A stretch of 39,447 nucleotides of DNA from JADFAK01 sp047615865 (lineage in GTDB: Bacteria; Bacteroidota; Bacteroidia; Flavobacteriales_D; Sanyastnellaceae), in assembly GCA_047615865.1 (NCBI GenBank), contig JBLHIB010000020.1, positions 1-39,447 on the forward strand, in the 5' to 3' direction. The notes below the pieces were generated by a model that saw only the letters and a program-made list of their open reading frames with translations, was not told the DNA's origin and made no database searches. Positions within the stretch are counted from its first letter, which is position 1, and every line of letters starts with the position of its first letter. The position numbers were made by a program, and so were the translations under genes. Below are positions 23,448 through 32,387 of the stretch, one piece after another.

Positions 23448-26400
23448 TTAAGCTTCGTTATCCTGTTTGTTTCTCACCTTCGTCATATAGAAGATGTTCG
23501 GCTGTGCACCAACTTCCTCGAGCACGTGATAAGCTCGATTGTTTTCTGAAATTCCTCGAATTGCAGAACCTGTATCGTTGATGTCTCCGAATGTAATTGC
23601 ATGAGTAGGACATGCTTCAGCACAAGCTGTAACAATCTTTCCATCTGCAACTGGCACACCTTCTTTCTTTGAGTCAAGCTTACCCTTCTGAATTCTCTGA
23701 ACACACATGCTGCATTTTTCCATTACACCACGTGATCTTACAACAACATCGGGGTTCAATACCATTCTCGACAACTCGTCCTGTGCAGGATTCACTGTTT
23801 GAAATTTCTTGTAACCAGGGTAGTTGAACCAGTTGAATCGACGCACTTTATATGGGCAGTTGTTTGCACAATAACGTGTTCCAATGCAACGGTTGTAGGT
23901 CATTTGATTCAGACCTTCATTGCTATGTGTTGTTGCGGCAACAGGACAAACAGTCTCGCAAGGAGCATGGTTGCAATGCTGACACATCATAGGCATATGT
24001 ACTGTTTGAGGATTCTCAGCTGGGTGCTCCATGTGAGCGTATGCTCCAATAGCTCCTTTACCAGTCTCCTCCATCGTCTCGTCTAGAGTTTCGAATTCAG
24101 AAGAGAAGAACCTGTCAATACGCAGCCAGTGCATATCACGGTGACGTAGAACCTCATCCTTTCCTACCACAGGCACATTGTTCTCAATATGGCAAGCAGA
24201 AACACAGCTATTGCAACCTATACAAGAATTCAAGTCGATGGTCATTCCCCATCTGTGACCTACATTCTCTACTGGATGCTCATGCCACAAGTCGAAATTC
24301 TTAATAGACTCTCGGTCTTGTGCATTTATTTCGCCATCCCCGTTCACATCGTGATGTACTCCCAAAGAGTGCATCAAATTCCATGAGGCAGCGCCTTTCT
24401 TTGCGTCTTTCTCAGCTTGGTAAGCATCAAGAGTTGTTTCACGAACAACTGAAGTACGACCCATTACAGTATTGTGCATTTGGGTAGTAGCCAAGCTCAT
24501 TTCTTCGCCTGTAACTTCAATCGCTACATCAGTATTGATGTAATTCACATTGTTTCCAGACCATGTAGTCAATGGCATTGCGTTTGCTCCAATTGGAGTC
24601 TTAGCACCATCAGTCATAACAAACTCACCACTTCCATCAACAACATAAGCACCTTTGCCAATTTCAACATCTCCAGCGCCACGGCCATAACCTAAGGCTA
24701 TTCCGATAGTTCCTCTCTTTTGTCCAGGTGTTGGAAAAACAGGAAGAACAACACTATGTCCGTTTGCAGTAACCTTTACAAGGCTAGCAGCATCTTGTTG
24801 TGCAATTGTTGTATTGATTCCATTCTCAGCACAATCAAGCGGCGACATAGCCACATAGTTGTCCCAAGTTACTTTCGATATAGGATCCGGTAGCTCTTGG
24901 AGCCATGGGTTACTTGCGTTTGCACCATCACCTATGGCGATTGATTGGTACATAGCCAACTCCCATTTTCCTCCTTTTGCCGAGCTCTTGATTGCAGCTA
25001 ATGCATCACTTACAGATGCTGAAGCCTGTGCAACTGCATATTCACTATCCTCAACTAAAGTTTCTGCATGGACAGAAGTTTGCTTCATTGTTCCATTGTG
25101 GACAGCCGTATACCATGCTTTATCTTTAAGCATATTGGCTTCCGTGAACGAAGCATTGTGATTCATTCTAAGGAAGGTGTAGTAATCTGCATCATTCCCA
25201 GCCCAATTCAACAAGCTCTCCTGAGCATAGCGTGAGTTGAATAACGGTGTGATCGTAGGCTGAACCAAGTCAACTCTGCCATCCACTGGTGAAAGATCGT
25301 TCCACGACTCTAAGTAATGGTGATCTGGCGCTAGATATTTGCACGCAGTGCTAGTCTCATCCTTAAACAGATTAAAACTAACAGACGTAGTTACTTTGGC
25401 AAATGCCTCAGCAACTTCGGCCTTATCCGGCCATGTATACATTGGATTTGAACCGTAAACGATGACTGCACTAACAGCGCCTGACTTCATTTCGGACAAC
25501 AAACTCTTCATTGCTTCTTCAGAACCTTGGTACAGATTCATGGCGTGATCAACATTAACAGTTGTGCCATAATTGTTCAAGGCCTCATTGATCGCATTCA
25601 CAACACGCTGAACATTCACGTCGTTGCTTCCGCAAACCACCAAGCCATTTCCTTTATTGGCTTTCAAATCAGCAGCTGCGGCTTTAACCTTTGCCGCAAC
25701 ATTTTCATCCAATCCAGAAACTCCACCACCAGTCACCTCATTATAAAGAGCGGCAACTACTAGGGCTTCTTGGCTAACCTTTACAGGAACACGTACATCA
25801 GCATTCGAACCAGTCATAGACATGTTCGCCTCAAACTGGAAGTGCTTCGACATCCAAGCGCCTTCTGGCCTTCTCGTCTGTGCATACTGTGCAGTAAACA
25901 GATTCGAGCACATCCACGTTCCTAAGAAGTCACAGGCTACAGAAACTATAGTCTTGGCTTTAGAGAAATCGTAAGATGGAATAGCCGACTTGCCGTGCGT
26001 TGTATTGTGTGCATCACGAACTGCTGAGTAAGACACTGAATCGTATTGAACCAGCTTACCACCCAAGGCTTCATTGAACTCGTTGATCGCCTTCATGGTA
26101 GTTGGACTCGCCACAGTAGGAGCAATAATCGCCACCTTACCTCTAGCTGCTTCCAGTTCTTTCTTAACCGAAGCATCCAAACTTGCCCAATCAGTTGACT
26201 TTCCTGCCGTTCTAGGGCCGTTCAATCGTGCTGAGTTATACAAGTTGAGCACTGAAGTGTTGATGCGCGAATTGATCGCTCCACCAGACATCCCAAACTC
26301 TTTGTTTCCTTTTATAAAAATCGGACGACCTTCACGAGCCTTCACAAGAATATTACCATAGTCTTGACCATCATAATAGGTCGATGCATACCAATTGGCA

Positions 26401-26672
26401 ACACCTGGAGTGATATCCTCCGGCTTGATAACATAAGGAATAGACTTCACAACTGGAGTTTCACAAGCTGCAAGCGTAGCCGCAGTCAAGCTAAAACCCA
26501 AGAACTTGAGAAAATCTCTTCTTCCTGTGTTAGTTTCTTCTAGGCGATCATCGCCTAGAAACTCATCGATCGATTGATCCTGGACGAACTCGTTCTGTTG
26601 AGACTTCTGAAATTCAGGAGTGTTCTCGAGCTCATCGATACCTGTCCAGTACTTAATTGATGTTTTTCCCAT
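23448..26672 (-). CDS. actB: Alternative Complex III subunit ActB (molybdopterin-oxidoreductase-like plus iron-sulfur domains)
   Basis: A 1074-residue fusion. After MGKTSIKYWTGIDELENTPEF, residues 50-70 form a twin-arginine-like signal (GRRDFLKFLG, ending LAAC). They precede a molybdopterin-oxidoreductase-like domain (about 75-750) that, as known for ActB, lacks metal-binding signatures and probably holds no cofactor. The C-terminal ferredoxin-like domain (about 800-1035) has four cysteine groups: CIGCNSCVSAC; CQHCNHAPCETVC; CIGTRYCANNC; and CSMC with CAEAC. These fit one 3Fe-4S and three 4Fe-4S clusters. A loop at residues 775-786 (DVNGDGEINAQD) matches the EF-hand calcium-binding pattern. 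The gene lies 18 bp after actA. Confidence 0.95.
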   Translation of the reverse strand: MGKTSIKYWTGIDELENTPEFQKSQQNEFVQDQSIDEFLGDDRLEETNTGRRDFLKFLGFSLTAATLAACETPVVKSIPYVIKPEDITPGVANWYASTYYDGQDYGNILVKAREGRPIFIKGNKEFGMSGGAINSRINTSVLNLYNSARLNGPRTAGKSTDWASLDASVKKELEAARGKVAIIAPTVASPTTMKAINEFNEALGGKLVQYDSVSYSAVRDAHNTTHGKSAIPSYDFSKAKTIVSVACDFLGTWMCSNLFTAQYAQTRRPEGAWMSKHFQFEANMSMTGSNADVRVPVKVSQEALVVAALYNEVTGGGVSGLDENVAAKVKAAAADLKANKGNGLVVCGSNDVNVQRVVNAINEALNNYGTTVNVDHAMNLYQGSEEAMKSLLSEMKSGAVSAVIVYGSNPMYTWPDKAEVAEAFAKVTTSVSFNLFKDETSTACKYLAPDHHYLESWNDLSPVDGRVDLVQPTITPLFNSRYAQESLLNWAGNDADYYTFLRMNHNASFTEANMLKDKAWYTAVHNGTMKQTSVHAETLVEDSEYAVAQASASVSDALAAIKSSAKGGKWELAMYQSIAIGDGANASNPWLQELPDPISKVTWDNYVAMSPLDCAENGINTTIAQQDAASLVKVTANGHSVVLPVFPTPGQKRGTIGIALGYGRGAGDVEIGKGAYVVDGSGEFVMTDGAKTPIGANAMPLTTWSGNNVNYINTDVAIEVTGEEMSLATTQMHNTVMGRTSVVRETTLDAYQAEKDAKKGAASWNLMHSLGVHHDVNGDGEINAQDRESIKNFDLWHEHPVENVGHRWGMTIDLNSCIGCNSCVSACHIENNVPVVGKDEVLRHRDMHWLRIDRFFSSEFETLDETMEETGKGAIGAYAHMEHPAENPQTVHMPMMCQHCNHAPCETVCPVAATTHSNEGLNQMTYNRCIGTRYCANNCPYKVRRFNWFNYPGYKKFQTVNPAQDELSRMVLNPDVVVRSRGVMEKCSMCVQRIQKGKLDSKKEGVPVADGKIVTACAEACPTHAITFGDINDTGSAIRGISENNRAYHVLEEVGAQPNIFYMTKVRNKQDNEA

Positions 26673-26690
26673 CGGGTAACAATCGGTTTA

Positions 26691-28067
26691 TTAGTAGTGA
26701 CATTTGGCGCATTCCCAGCCACCTAATTCCTTAACTGTAGCTTTTCCGTCGTCCAGTATCGAGCGCAATTCTTCTTGCCCTCGCTCATTAGACTTCATAC
26801 GGTCATGCATTTCAATATAATAATCGCTGCTCTGTAGATCTATCTCTGCCTTGTTATGGCATTCGATACACCATCCCATTGTAAGGGTTGGCTTGCTTAG
26901 CTCTATGAGTCCAGGAATACTCTGTGCGTTGGTCTCCTCAACAGGAGAAATACGGCCCGAGATAAAAGTCTCTACAGGTCCGTGGCAGTTACGACAATCC
27001 AAACCACCCACTTCAACGTGTTGCGAGTGAGAAAAGAAAACGTGATCAGGCAGGTTATGAACTTTCACCCATTTGATAGGCTCTTCAACATAATCTTCCT
27101 TGTAGGTAGCAGTTTCTGGATCAAATCCGATTGCTGCATAAATCTTACTGATCTCTTCAGTCCCCGTCTTGCTTCCTTCCTTAATACCCTTGTGGCAATT
27201 CATACAAACGTTTGCAGAAGGGATACCTGCATGACGACTTTCTCTTGCAGAGTGGTGACAGTATTCACAGTCAATTTCGTTTTCACAATTGTGAACGGCG
27301 TGAGAGAACAAGATTGGCTGCTCAGGCTCATAGCCTTCATAAACACCTACTCCCATTGCTCCGATATAACTCACAGTTACAAAGTAGCAAACACCAAACA
27401 AGCCGATCACCGCAACAAAAGCTTTGTTTCTGGTCATCCAGCCCTTAACCATAGTGGCATAAGACACATTTGGTAAAGCTTCTTTTCCTTGAGATTCAAG
27501 CGATGCGTTTTTCAAACTTCTATTTGCACCAGCTGCACTTAATGCAATGATCAGAAACAGTACGCCTATAATAAGGAACCAAATTCCAGCTGAGCTAGAA
27601 ACCTCTTCCTCGGTATCGTGAATTGTTGGACATGCATCACCTGATACCTGATTACCAGCTGATACTGGCGGATTGGCGATGTATGCGAAAATATCTTTAA
27701 TCTGATCCTCATTCACCGCTTGCGGTGTCATGATACCAAATGAAGACTCATATTGAGAGATCAACGACTTGACATAAGGGTCACCTGATTCAATTGCTCC
27801 ATTTGGATTTGTAATCCATTTGACCAACATTTCTTCAGACGAACCCCATCTGTCAGCTATTCCGCCCAAACCAGGCGCTGCCAAGACACTTCCATCTACT
27901 TTATGGCATGTCGCGCAGTTAGCATTAAACAGGATTTCTCCATTTGCTGCATCACCTTCGTCAAAAATACCTGCCTTCAAAACTGATGTCGAAAAAACAA
28001 GCAGTATTGAGAGCAGAATTGTTGCTCGAAACTTTGATTTACAGCGTCCAAAAGGAACTTTACTCAT
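26691..28067 (-). CDS. actA: Alternative Complex III multiheme cytochrome c ActA
   Basis: The multiheme electron-transfer subunit has 458 residues and six CxxCH sites: C51-C54, C267-C270, C288-C291, C358-C361, C400-C403 and C453-C456. The first belongs to an N-terminal class I cytochrome domain (about 40-135). Membrane helices follow at about 160-181 and 214-234, and then a five-heme c7-like domain (about 250-458) whose last heme motif is one residue from the C-terminus. The first-described ActA proteins are pentaheme, so the sixth site reflects the added N-terminal domain. A signal peptide (1-32) directs export. It is the first gene of the eight-gene operon and has its own promoter. Confidence 0.94.
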   Translation of the reverse strand: MSKVPFGRCKSKFRATILLSILLVFSTSVLKAGIFDEGDAANGEILFNANCATCHKVDGSVLAAPGLGGIADRWGSSEEMLVKWITNPNGAIESGDPYVKSLISQYESSFGIMTPQAVNEDQIKDIFAYIANPPVSAGNQVSGDACPTIHDTEEEVSSSAGIWFLIIGVLFLIIALSAAGANRSLKNASLESQGKEALPNVSYATMVKGWMTRNKAFVAVIGLFGVCYFVTVSYIGAMGVGVYEGYEPEQPILFSHAVHNCENEIDCEYCHHSARESRHAGIPSANVCMNCHKGIKEGSKTGTEEISKIYAAIGFDPETATYKEDYVEEPIKWVKVHNLPDHVFFSHSQHVEVGGLDCRNCHGPVETFISGRISPVEETNAQSIPGLIELSKPTLTMGWCIECHNKAEIDLQSSDYYIEMHDRMKSNERGQEELRSILDDGKATVKELGGWECAKCHY

Positions 28068-28107
28068 TGTGCATCTTTTTCTGTACGGAATCGTCGAAAT
28101 TCGCGCG

Positions 28108-28147
28108 CAAAATTATGGGATTTTAACAACCTCCGCGAGGGTTTGTC
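28108..28147 (-). promoter_or_regulatory. act operon promoter with adjacent palindrome
   Basis: The reverse strand has TAATTTTG (28115-28108), an exact -7 box, giving a leader of about 35 bases before actA. Immediately upstream lies an imperfect palindrome, ACAACCTCCGCGAGGGTTTGT (outer bases 28127-28147, core CCTC-CGC-GAGG 28130-28140). It falls between the -33 and -7 positions and is therefore placed like an operator. A clear TTG box is missing, which is common at activated promoters. Confidence 0.5.
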
Positions 28148-28298
28148 ACAATTTTGTCAACACCAAATTCAATTTAAAATTATTCTAAATAAGCAATCTT
28201 ATCGCTATAGGTTGACAATCAAAGGGCTTAGCGCAATTATCCCCACTTTTGCCCGCTCAAATCTAAATCTCGACTGTGAGCAACAAACGCCATCTAAT

Positions 28299-28314
28299 TT
28301 GGCACGATTGCTGC
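28299..28314 (+). promoter_or_regulatory. Possible sigma-54 promoter upstream of the SPOR gene
   Basis: TTGGCACGATTGCTGC followed by A matches the sigma-54 pattern TGGCACG-N4-TTGCA with one mismatch (CTGCA). The GG and GC doublets have the required 10-base spacing. It would start transcription near 28326, 50 bases before the ATG. Confidence 0.3.
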
Positions 28315-28343
28315 AAAACCAATCAAATTAGCAGTTAATAAAC

Positions 28344-28351
28344 TAGATTTG
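28344..28351 (+). promoter_or_regulatory. Putative SPOR gene promoter -7 element
   Basis: TAGATTTG exactly matches TAnnTTTG and ends 24 bases before the ATG at 28376. An in-frame TTG at 28349 lies inside this box and should not be taken as the start codon. Confidence 0.5.
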
Positions 28352-28375
28352 CGTCTGCAAATAACACCATTTATT

Positions 28376-28927
28376 ATGATTCAAAAGATCCTTCTGCTAA
28401 CTATAATTTCTCTAATCTCTACATCAGGATATTCACAGGATGATGACAATTGGTGGAAACGCATGTTTAAGAAGGAAACGGTTGAAGAAATCGAATCTGA
28501 AGGCAAGGTAACTAAAGAAGAAAATATCGGATTAATTGACTCTTTGTTCATCGATTCACCAGCTTCTGATTCAATTCCGGCCATGATTATTGAGCGCCGA
28601 CCAGGAAGCATATCTATAACGGGGCCTAGTGCCTTAGATTCATTGAATAGGACCTCAACAAAAAATCCAATTCCTTTGAACGGATATAGAATTCAAATTT
28701 ACTTTGGAAGTTTAGAGGGAGCCAAGAGGCTGAGAGGAAAAATGATGATGGAAGACTCGAAAACATCTTGCTATCTGATCTCAAAGGCGCCTAATTTTGC
28801 GGTCCGAATCGGAAATTTTAGGACAGAGTTCGAGGCATATAAGACATTGCAAGAGTTCAAAGCAAGGTTTCCTCAAGCCCTTATCGTCAATGACAAGATC
28901 GAATTGCCTGAGTTGCATAAACCGTAA
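28376..28927 (+). CDS. SPOR-domain envelope protein
   Basis: This 183-residue protein has an N-terminal signal peptide (MIQKILLLTIISLISTSGYSQ, about 21 residues). A low-complexity linker rich in Glu, Ser and Asp (about 22-105) follows, then a C-terminal SPOR domain (about 110-178, GYRIQIYFGSLEGAKRLR to LIVNDKIELPEL). SPOR domains bind peptidoglycan strands lacking stem peptides, often at division sites, so a periplasmic wall-binding role is likely. A Trp-Trp pair lies just after the signal. The ATG at 28376 is preferred over the TTG inside the -7 box. Two decayed copies of this gene's 3' end follow the stop codon. Confidence 0.85.
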   Translation: MIQKILLLTIISLISTSGYSQDDDNWWKRMFKKETVEEIESEGKVTKEENIGLIDSLFIDSPASDSIPAMIIERRPGSISITGPSALDSLNRTSTKNPIPLNGYRIQIYFGSLEGAKRLRGKMMMEDSKTSCYLISKAPNFAVRIGNFRTEFEAYKTLQEFKARFPQALIVNDKIELPELHKP

Positions 28928-28971
28928 TACTGGTTCAACATCTGCAAGACGAACTACTAAATTTGAATTAA

Positions 28972-29034
28972 TTAGAGCTTCGGCTTAACTTATCTTTCCT
29001 CGTATACTTCGGATCAAAGCATCTTCACGAATCC
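28972..29034 (-). pseudogene. Decayed copy of the infB 3' end
   Basis: The reverse strand reads RIRED-ALI and then diverges, matching DIREGDLIEGYEEIEVKQTL at the nucleotide level (ATTCGTGAAG...GAGGAAA...GTTAAGC...CTCTAA). It belongs to repeat unit 1. A still more decayed copy lies at about 29217-29277. Confidence 0.7.
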
Positions 29035-29035
29035 T

Positions 29036-29160
29036 ATACGCATCGGAAATTTCAAGACAAAGGTTGACTGCATAAAGGAACTTGCAAGAGTTCAAAGCAA
29101 GACGGCCTTAAGCCCATATCATTAGCGACAAGATAAAATTTCCAGAATTGAACCAACCAC
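29036..29160 (+). pseudogene. Decayed second copy of the SPOR gene 3' end
   Basis: The plus strand reads IRIGNFKTK in one frame, then after a one-base shift NLQEFKARRP, stop, AHIISDKIKFPELNQPQ. This aligns with VRIGNFRTEFEAYKTLQEFKARFPQALIVNDKIELPEL of the intact gene. Stops and the frameshift rule out function. Confidence 0.85.
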
Positions 29161-29269
29161 AATGGTGACCCAATACCTACAAGATGAACTACTAAGTTTG
29201 AATAAAATCAAAGCTTAATAGAGCGTATATTCTCTCGAATACTTCAATTAAATCACCTGTCCGAGTGCT

Positions 29270-29393
29270 GTACGAATCGCAAATTTCAATACAGAGGTTT
29301 CAACATACAGCATGTTGTAAGAGTGCAAGGCAAGATTATCTCAAGCTCCTACAGTCAGCGACAAAATTGAATTACCAGAATTGAACCAACCGC
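29270..29393 (+). pseudogene. Decayed third copy of the SPOR gene 3' end
   Basis: One frame reads VRIANFNTEVSTYSML, stop, ECKARLSQAPTVSDKIELPE and LNQPQ, clearly related to the intact SPOR tail with an internal stop codon. The end LNQPQ is shared with the second copy, while the intact gene has LHKP and a stop, so the duplicates may keep an older C-terminus. Confidence 0.85.
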
Positions 29394-29450
29394 AAAGCTT
29401 GATCAACATCTGCAAGATGAACTATTGAATTTGAATAAACTAGAAGCTTA

Positions 29451-32342
29451 TTAGAGCGTCTGCTTAACTTCAATTTCCTCGTACCCTTCGATCAAATCAC
29501 CTTCACGAATATCGTTGAACTTATCTACGTTCAAACCACACTCGAATCCTTTAGTAACGTCCTTGACATCGTCTTGGAAACGTTTCAAGCTGCCAAGGTG
29601 ACCACTGAAGATAACAAGACCTTCACGCACGACGCGCACCTTGCTTTTTCTCGTGATTTTTCCATCTGTCATGAAGCAACCTGCAATGGTACCCACTTTC
29701 GATATTTTGAAAATATCTCGAATTTCTGCAGTACCTGTAACGCGCTCTTCGATTTTTGCTGAAAGCAAACCTTCCATGGCCTCTTTCATCTCATCAATGG
29801 CAGCATAGATAACTGAGTAATGTCGAATTTGAATTCCTTCTTTCTCAGCGAGTTTACGAGCGACTGAGTTTGGTCGCACTTGGAAGGCAATGATAATCGC
29901 ATCCGAAGCACTAGCCAAAAGAATATCTGATTCAGACACACCACCTACAGCTTTATGGATAACGTTAACCTGAACTTTTTCAGTCGATAATTTCTGTAAC
30001 GAGTCAGTAAGTGCCTCAACAGATCCATCCACATCACCTTTCACAACAAGGTTCAGCTCTTTAAACTCACCAACTGCGATACGACGGCCGATTTCCTCCA
30101 TCGTAATATGACGCTGGGCTCTAATTCCTTGCTCACGTTGCAATTGCTGACGTTTAAGAGCAATTGTTCTTGCTTCTTTCTCATCTTCAAACAAGTGGAA
30201 CTTGTCTCCTGCATTCGGCGCTCCGGACAGTCCAAGCATCGATACTGGAGTAGATGGGCCCGCTTCTATTATTTTTTGTCCGCGCTCATTGAACATCGAA
30301 CGAACTCTACCGCTCCACTGTCCAGCAAGGATTGGATCTCCTACTTTCATAGTTCCAGCCTCGACCAAAAGAGTAGTTACATAACCACGGCCTTTGTCCA
30401 AGGTTGACTCTACAACAGTTCCGACTGCTCGGCGATCTGGATTTGCTTTCAGGTCTAGCAATTCTGCCTCTAGAAGTACTTTCTCTAGAAGCTCATTCAC
30501 ATTCTGACCAGTTTTTGCAGAGATATCTTGACTTTGGTATTTTCCTCCCCATTCTTCAACAAGGATATTCATACCAGAAAGTTCCTCTTTAATCTTATCG
30601 GCATTCGAATTCTCACGGTCAATCTTATTGATCGCAAAAATCATTGGAATACCTGCTGCTTGGGCGTGGCTAATGGCCTCTTTTGTTTGAGGCATTACAG
30701 CATCATCTGCTGCAACCACGATAATCGCTAAATCTGTCACTTGAGCACCACGAGCACGCATGGCTGTAAAAGCCTCGTGACCTGGTGTATCCAAGAATGT
30801 CATTTTTCGACCATCGTCAAGTACTACGCTATATGCGCCAATGTGCTGGGTAATTCCCCCGGCTTCACCTGCAATTACATTCGCTTTACGAATGTAATCC
30901 AACAATGAAGTCTTACCGTGATCAACGTGACCCATTACGGTAACAATTGGAGGTCTTGGCTTCAAGTCTTCCGGCTTGTCCAATTCCTCTTGAATAGATT
31001 CTTGAACATCCGAACTAACGAATTCAACTTGGTATCCAAATTCCTCGGCTATGATGGTTATAGTCTCAGCATCGAGTCTTTGGTTGATAGAGGCAAAAAT
31101 ACCGAGTGACATGCAAGCAGAAATAATATCTGTTGCAGACTTGTCCATCATGCTAGCAAGCTGCGACACTGTCACAAACTCGGTAAGCTTCAGGATCAAG
31201 CGCTCCTCAGCAGCTCTTACCATTTCCTCCTCACTCTGTGCAGCACGATCATCACGTTTCTGACGACGGAGTTTAGAAGATTTAGACTTCCCTTTTCCGC
31301 TCAAGCGTGCCAGGGTTTCTTTAATTTCTTTCTGAATATCTTTTTCGCTAATCTCAGGCTTTGCTACTCGGCCGCGAGGAGCTCCTCCTGGCTTAGCACC
31401 TGGCCCAGTACCTGGGGCTCTTCGCTGTTGTGTAGTTTGTTGTTGGACATCTACTTTAGCGACGCGTTTGCGCTTGCGCTTACCTTTTGCTATATCACCT
31501 GCCTTATCCTTAGAAGAGGCAACAGGACCGCCCTTTTTCTTTCTAGGCTCCTCTTTGAGGATAATCTTACCAATAACGGTAGGACCAGTCAATTTCTCAG
31601 CTCTAGCTTTGATCAGCTCCGGAACAACAGGAGCTGCCTTTACTACTTGCTTTGGAGGTTCTACTTTTGGCGCCACTTTAGCAACCTTAGGAGTTTCCTT
31701 CTTTATAGGAGCAGCCGTTTTCACCTCAACCTTTGGCTCAACTTTTGCTGGCTTCTTTTTACCCTTATCTAGATCAAGCTTACCAAGTACAGTAACTCCT
31801 GTCTTTGGCACAGTAGCTTTAACTATTTCCGGCTCGACCTTAGCTTTCTTAACTGGTTCTTCGGGAGTAGGTTCTGGAACTACTTCTTTTTTGACAACCG
31901 GCTCTTCCTTTACCTCAGGCACAGGCTCTACCTTCACTTCAGGTTCTGCTGGCTTCTCCTCTACGACAGGCTTGGGCGTCTCAACTTCGACTACCTCTTC
32001 CACCTTTGCAACTTCTTCTACCACGGCTGGCTTTTCGGCCACCGGAGCTTCAGGCTCAGCTACTGGAACTTCTTCAGGCTCACCTTTCTTAGTTGACTCA
32101 ATAGAGACAGATTCCCGCTGCTCGCGAGTACGTGTCAGTATCTGCTCGGATTTCTCCTTTACAGCTTTTTCACCCTGAAATGCGCTCATCAAGAGCTCAT
32201 ATACGTCCGGCTCAATCTTAGTGTTAGGATTTGTTTCGATCGGCATTCCCTTTTTGTCAAGGAATTCACTGATCGTAACAATACCAACGTTCAATTCGCG
32301 GGCGACCTTGCTAAGTCTAACTGCTTTACTGGTCTTCGTCAT
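29451..32342 (-). CDS. infB: Translation initiation factor IF-2
   Basis: IF-2 is the GTPase that places fMet-tRNA on the 30S subunit and promotes 50S joining. The 963 residues comprise an IF2_N helix bundle (1-52, VRLSKVARELNVGIVTISEFL) and a long low-complexity linker (about 70-330) of repeated E/P/V/K blocks. A second IF2_N-like region (about 375-445) follows, then the G domain with GHVDHGKTS (about 467), DTPGHEAF and NKID, and finally domains II-IV. It ends the rimP-nusA-infB operon, 45 bp after nusA. The 3' end has been copied twice into the neighbouring gap. Confidence 0.97.
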   Translation of the reverse strand: MTKTSKAVRLSKVARELNVGIVTISEFLDKKGMPIETNPNTKIEPDVYELLMSAFQGEKAVKEKSEQILTRTREQRESVSIESTKKGEPEEVPVAEPEAPVAEKPAVVEEVAKVEEVVEVETPKPVVEEKPAEPEVKVEPVPEVKEEPVVKKEVVPEPTPEEPVKKAKVEPEIVKATVPKTGVTVLGKLDLDKGKKKPAKVEPKVEVKTAAPIKKETPKVAKVAPKVEPPKQVVKAAPVVPELIKARAEKLTGPTVIGKIILKEEPRKKKGGPVASSKDKAGDIAKGKRKRKRVAKVDVQQQTTQQRRAPGTGPGAKPGGAPRGRVAKPEISEKDIQKEIKETLARLSGKGKSKSSKLRRQKRDDRAAQSEEEMVRAAEERLILKLTEFVTVSQLASMMDKSATDIISACMSLGIFASINQRLDAETITIIAEEFGYQVEFVSSDVQESIQEELDKPEDLKPRPPIVTVMGHVDHGKTSLLDYIRKANVIAGEAGGITQHIGAYSVVLDDGRKMTFLDTPGHEAFTAMRARGAQVTDLAIIVVAADDAVMPQTKEAISHAQAAGIPMIFAINKIDRENSNADKIKEELSGMNILVEEWGGKYQSQDISAKTGQNVNELLEKVLLEAELLDLKANPDRRAVGTVVESTLDKGRGYVTTLLVEAGTMKVGDPILAGQWSGRVRSMFNERGQKIIEAGPSTPVSMLGLSGAPNAGDKFHLFEDEKEARTIALKRQQLQREQGIRAQRHITMEEIGRRIAVGEFKELNLVVKGDVDGSVEALTDSLQKLSTEKVQVNVIHKAVGGVSESDILLASASDAIIIAFQVRPNSVARKLAEKEGIQIRHYSVIYAAIDEMKEAMEGLLSAKIEERVTGTAEIRDIFKISKVGTIAGCFMTDGKITRKSKVRVVREGLVIFSGHLGSLKRFQDDVKDVTKGFECGLNVDKFNDIREGDLIEGYEEIEVKQTL

Positions 32343-32387
32343 ATACTGCTTTCGTAATTCTATTCTCTCTTAATTGCCAACGTATGC

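Larger units (their letters stand above)
28806..29510. repeat. Three tandem units of about 234 bp spanning the SPOR/infB junction
   Basis: The CGGAAATTT-type landmark recurs at 28810, 29044 and 29278, an exact 234-bp period. Each unit holds the SPOR gene 3' end (plus), the short spacer (AACATCTGCAAG, AACTACTAA), and the infB 3' end (minus). Unit 1 contains the intact SPOR tail and unit 3 the intact infB tail. The pieces between are degenerate, with 11-12 bp indels. This explains the whole 523-bp gene-free stretch 28928-29450 as tandem duplication followed by decay. Confidence 0.85.

Noticed and set aside
26982..27476. A 164-codon plus-strand frame
   Set aside because: Antisense to actA across its heme motifs; the sequence resembles no protein.
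31468..32178. A 236-codon open frame on the plus strand, rich in Ser, Thr and Gly
   Set aside because: It is the antisense of the E/P/V/K-rich IF-2 linker. Its composition is the mirror of that repeat-like coding sequence and it has no start signal.
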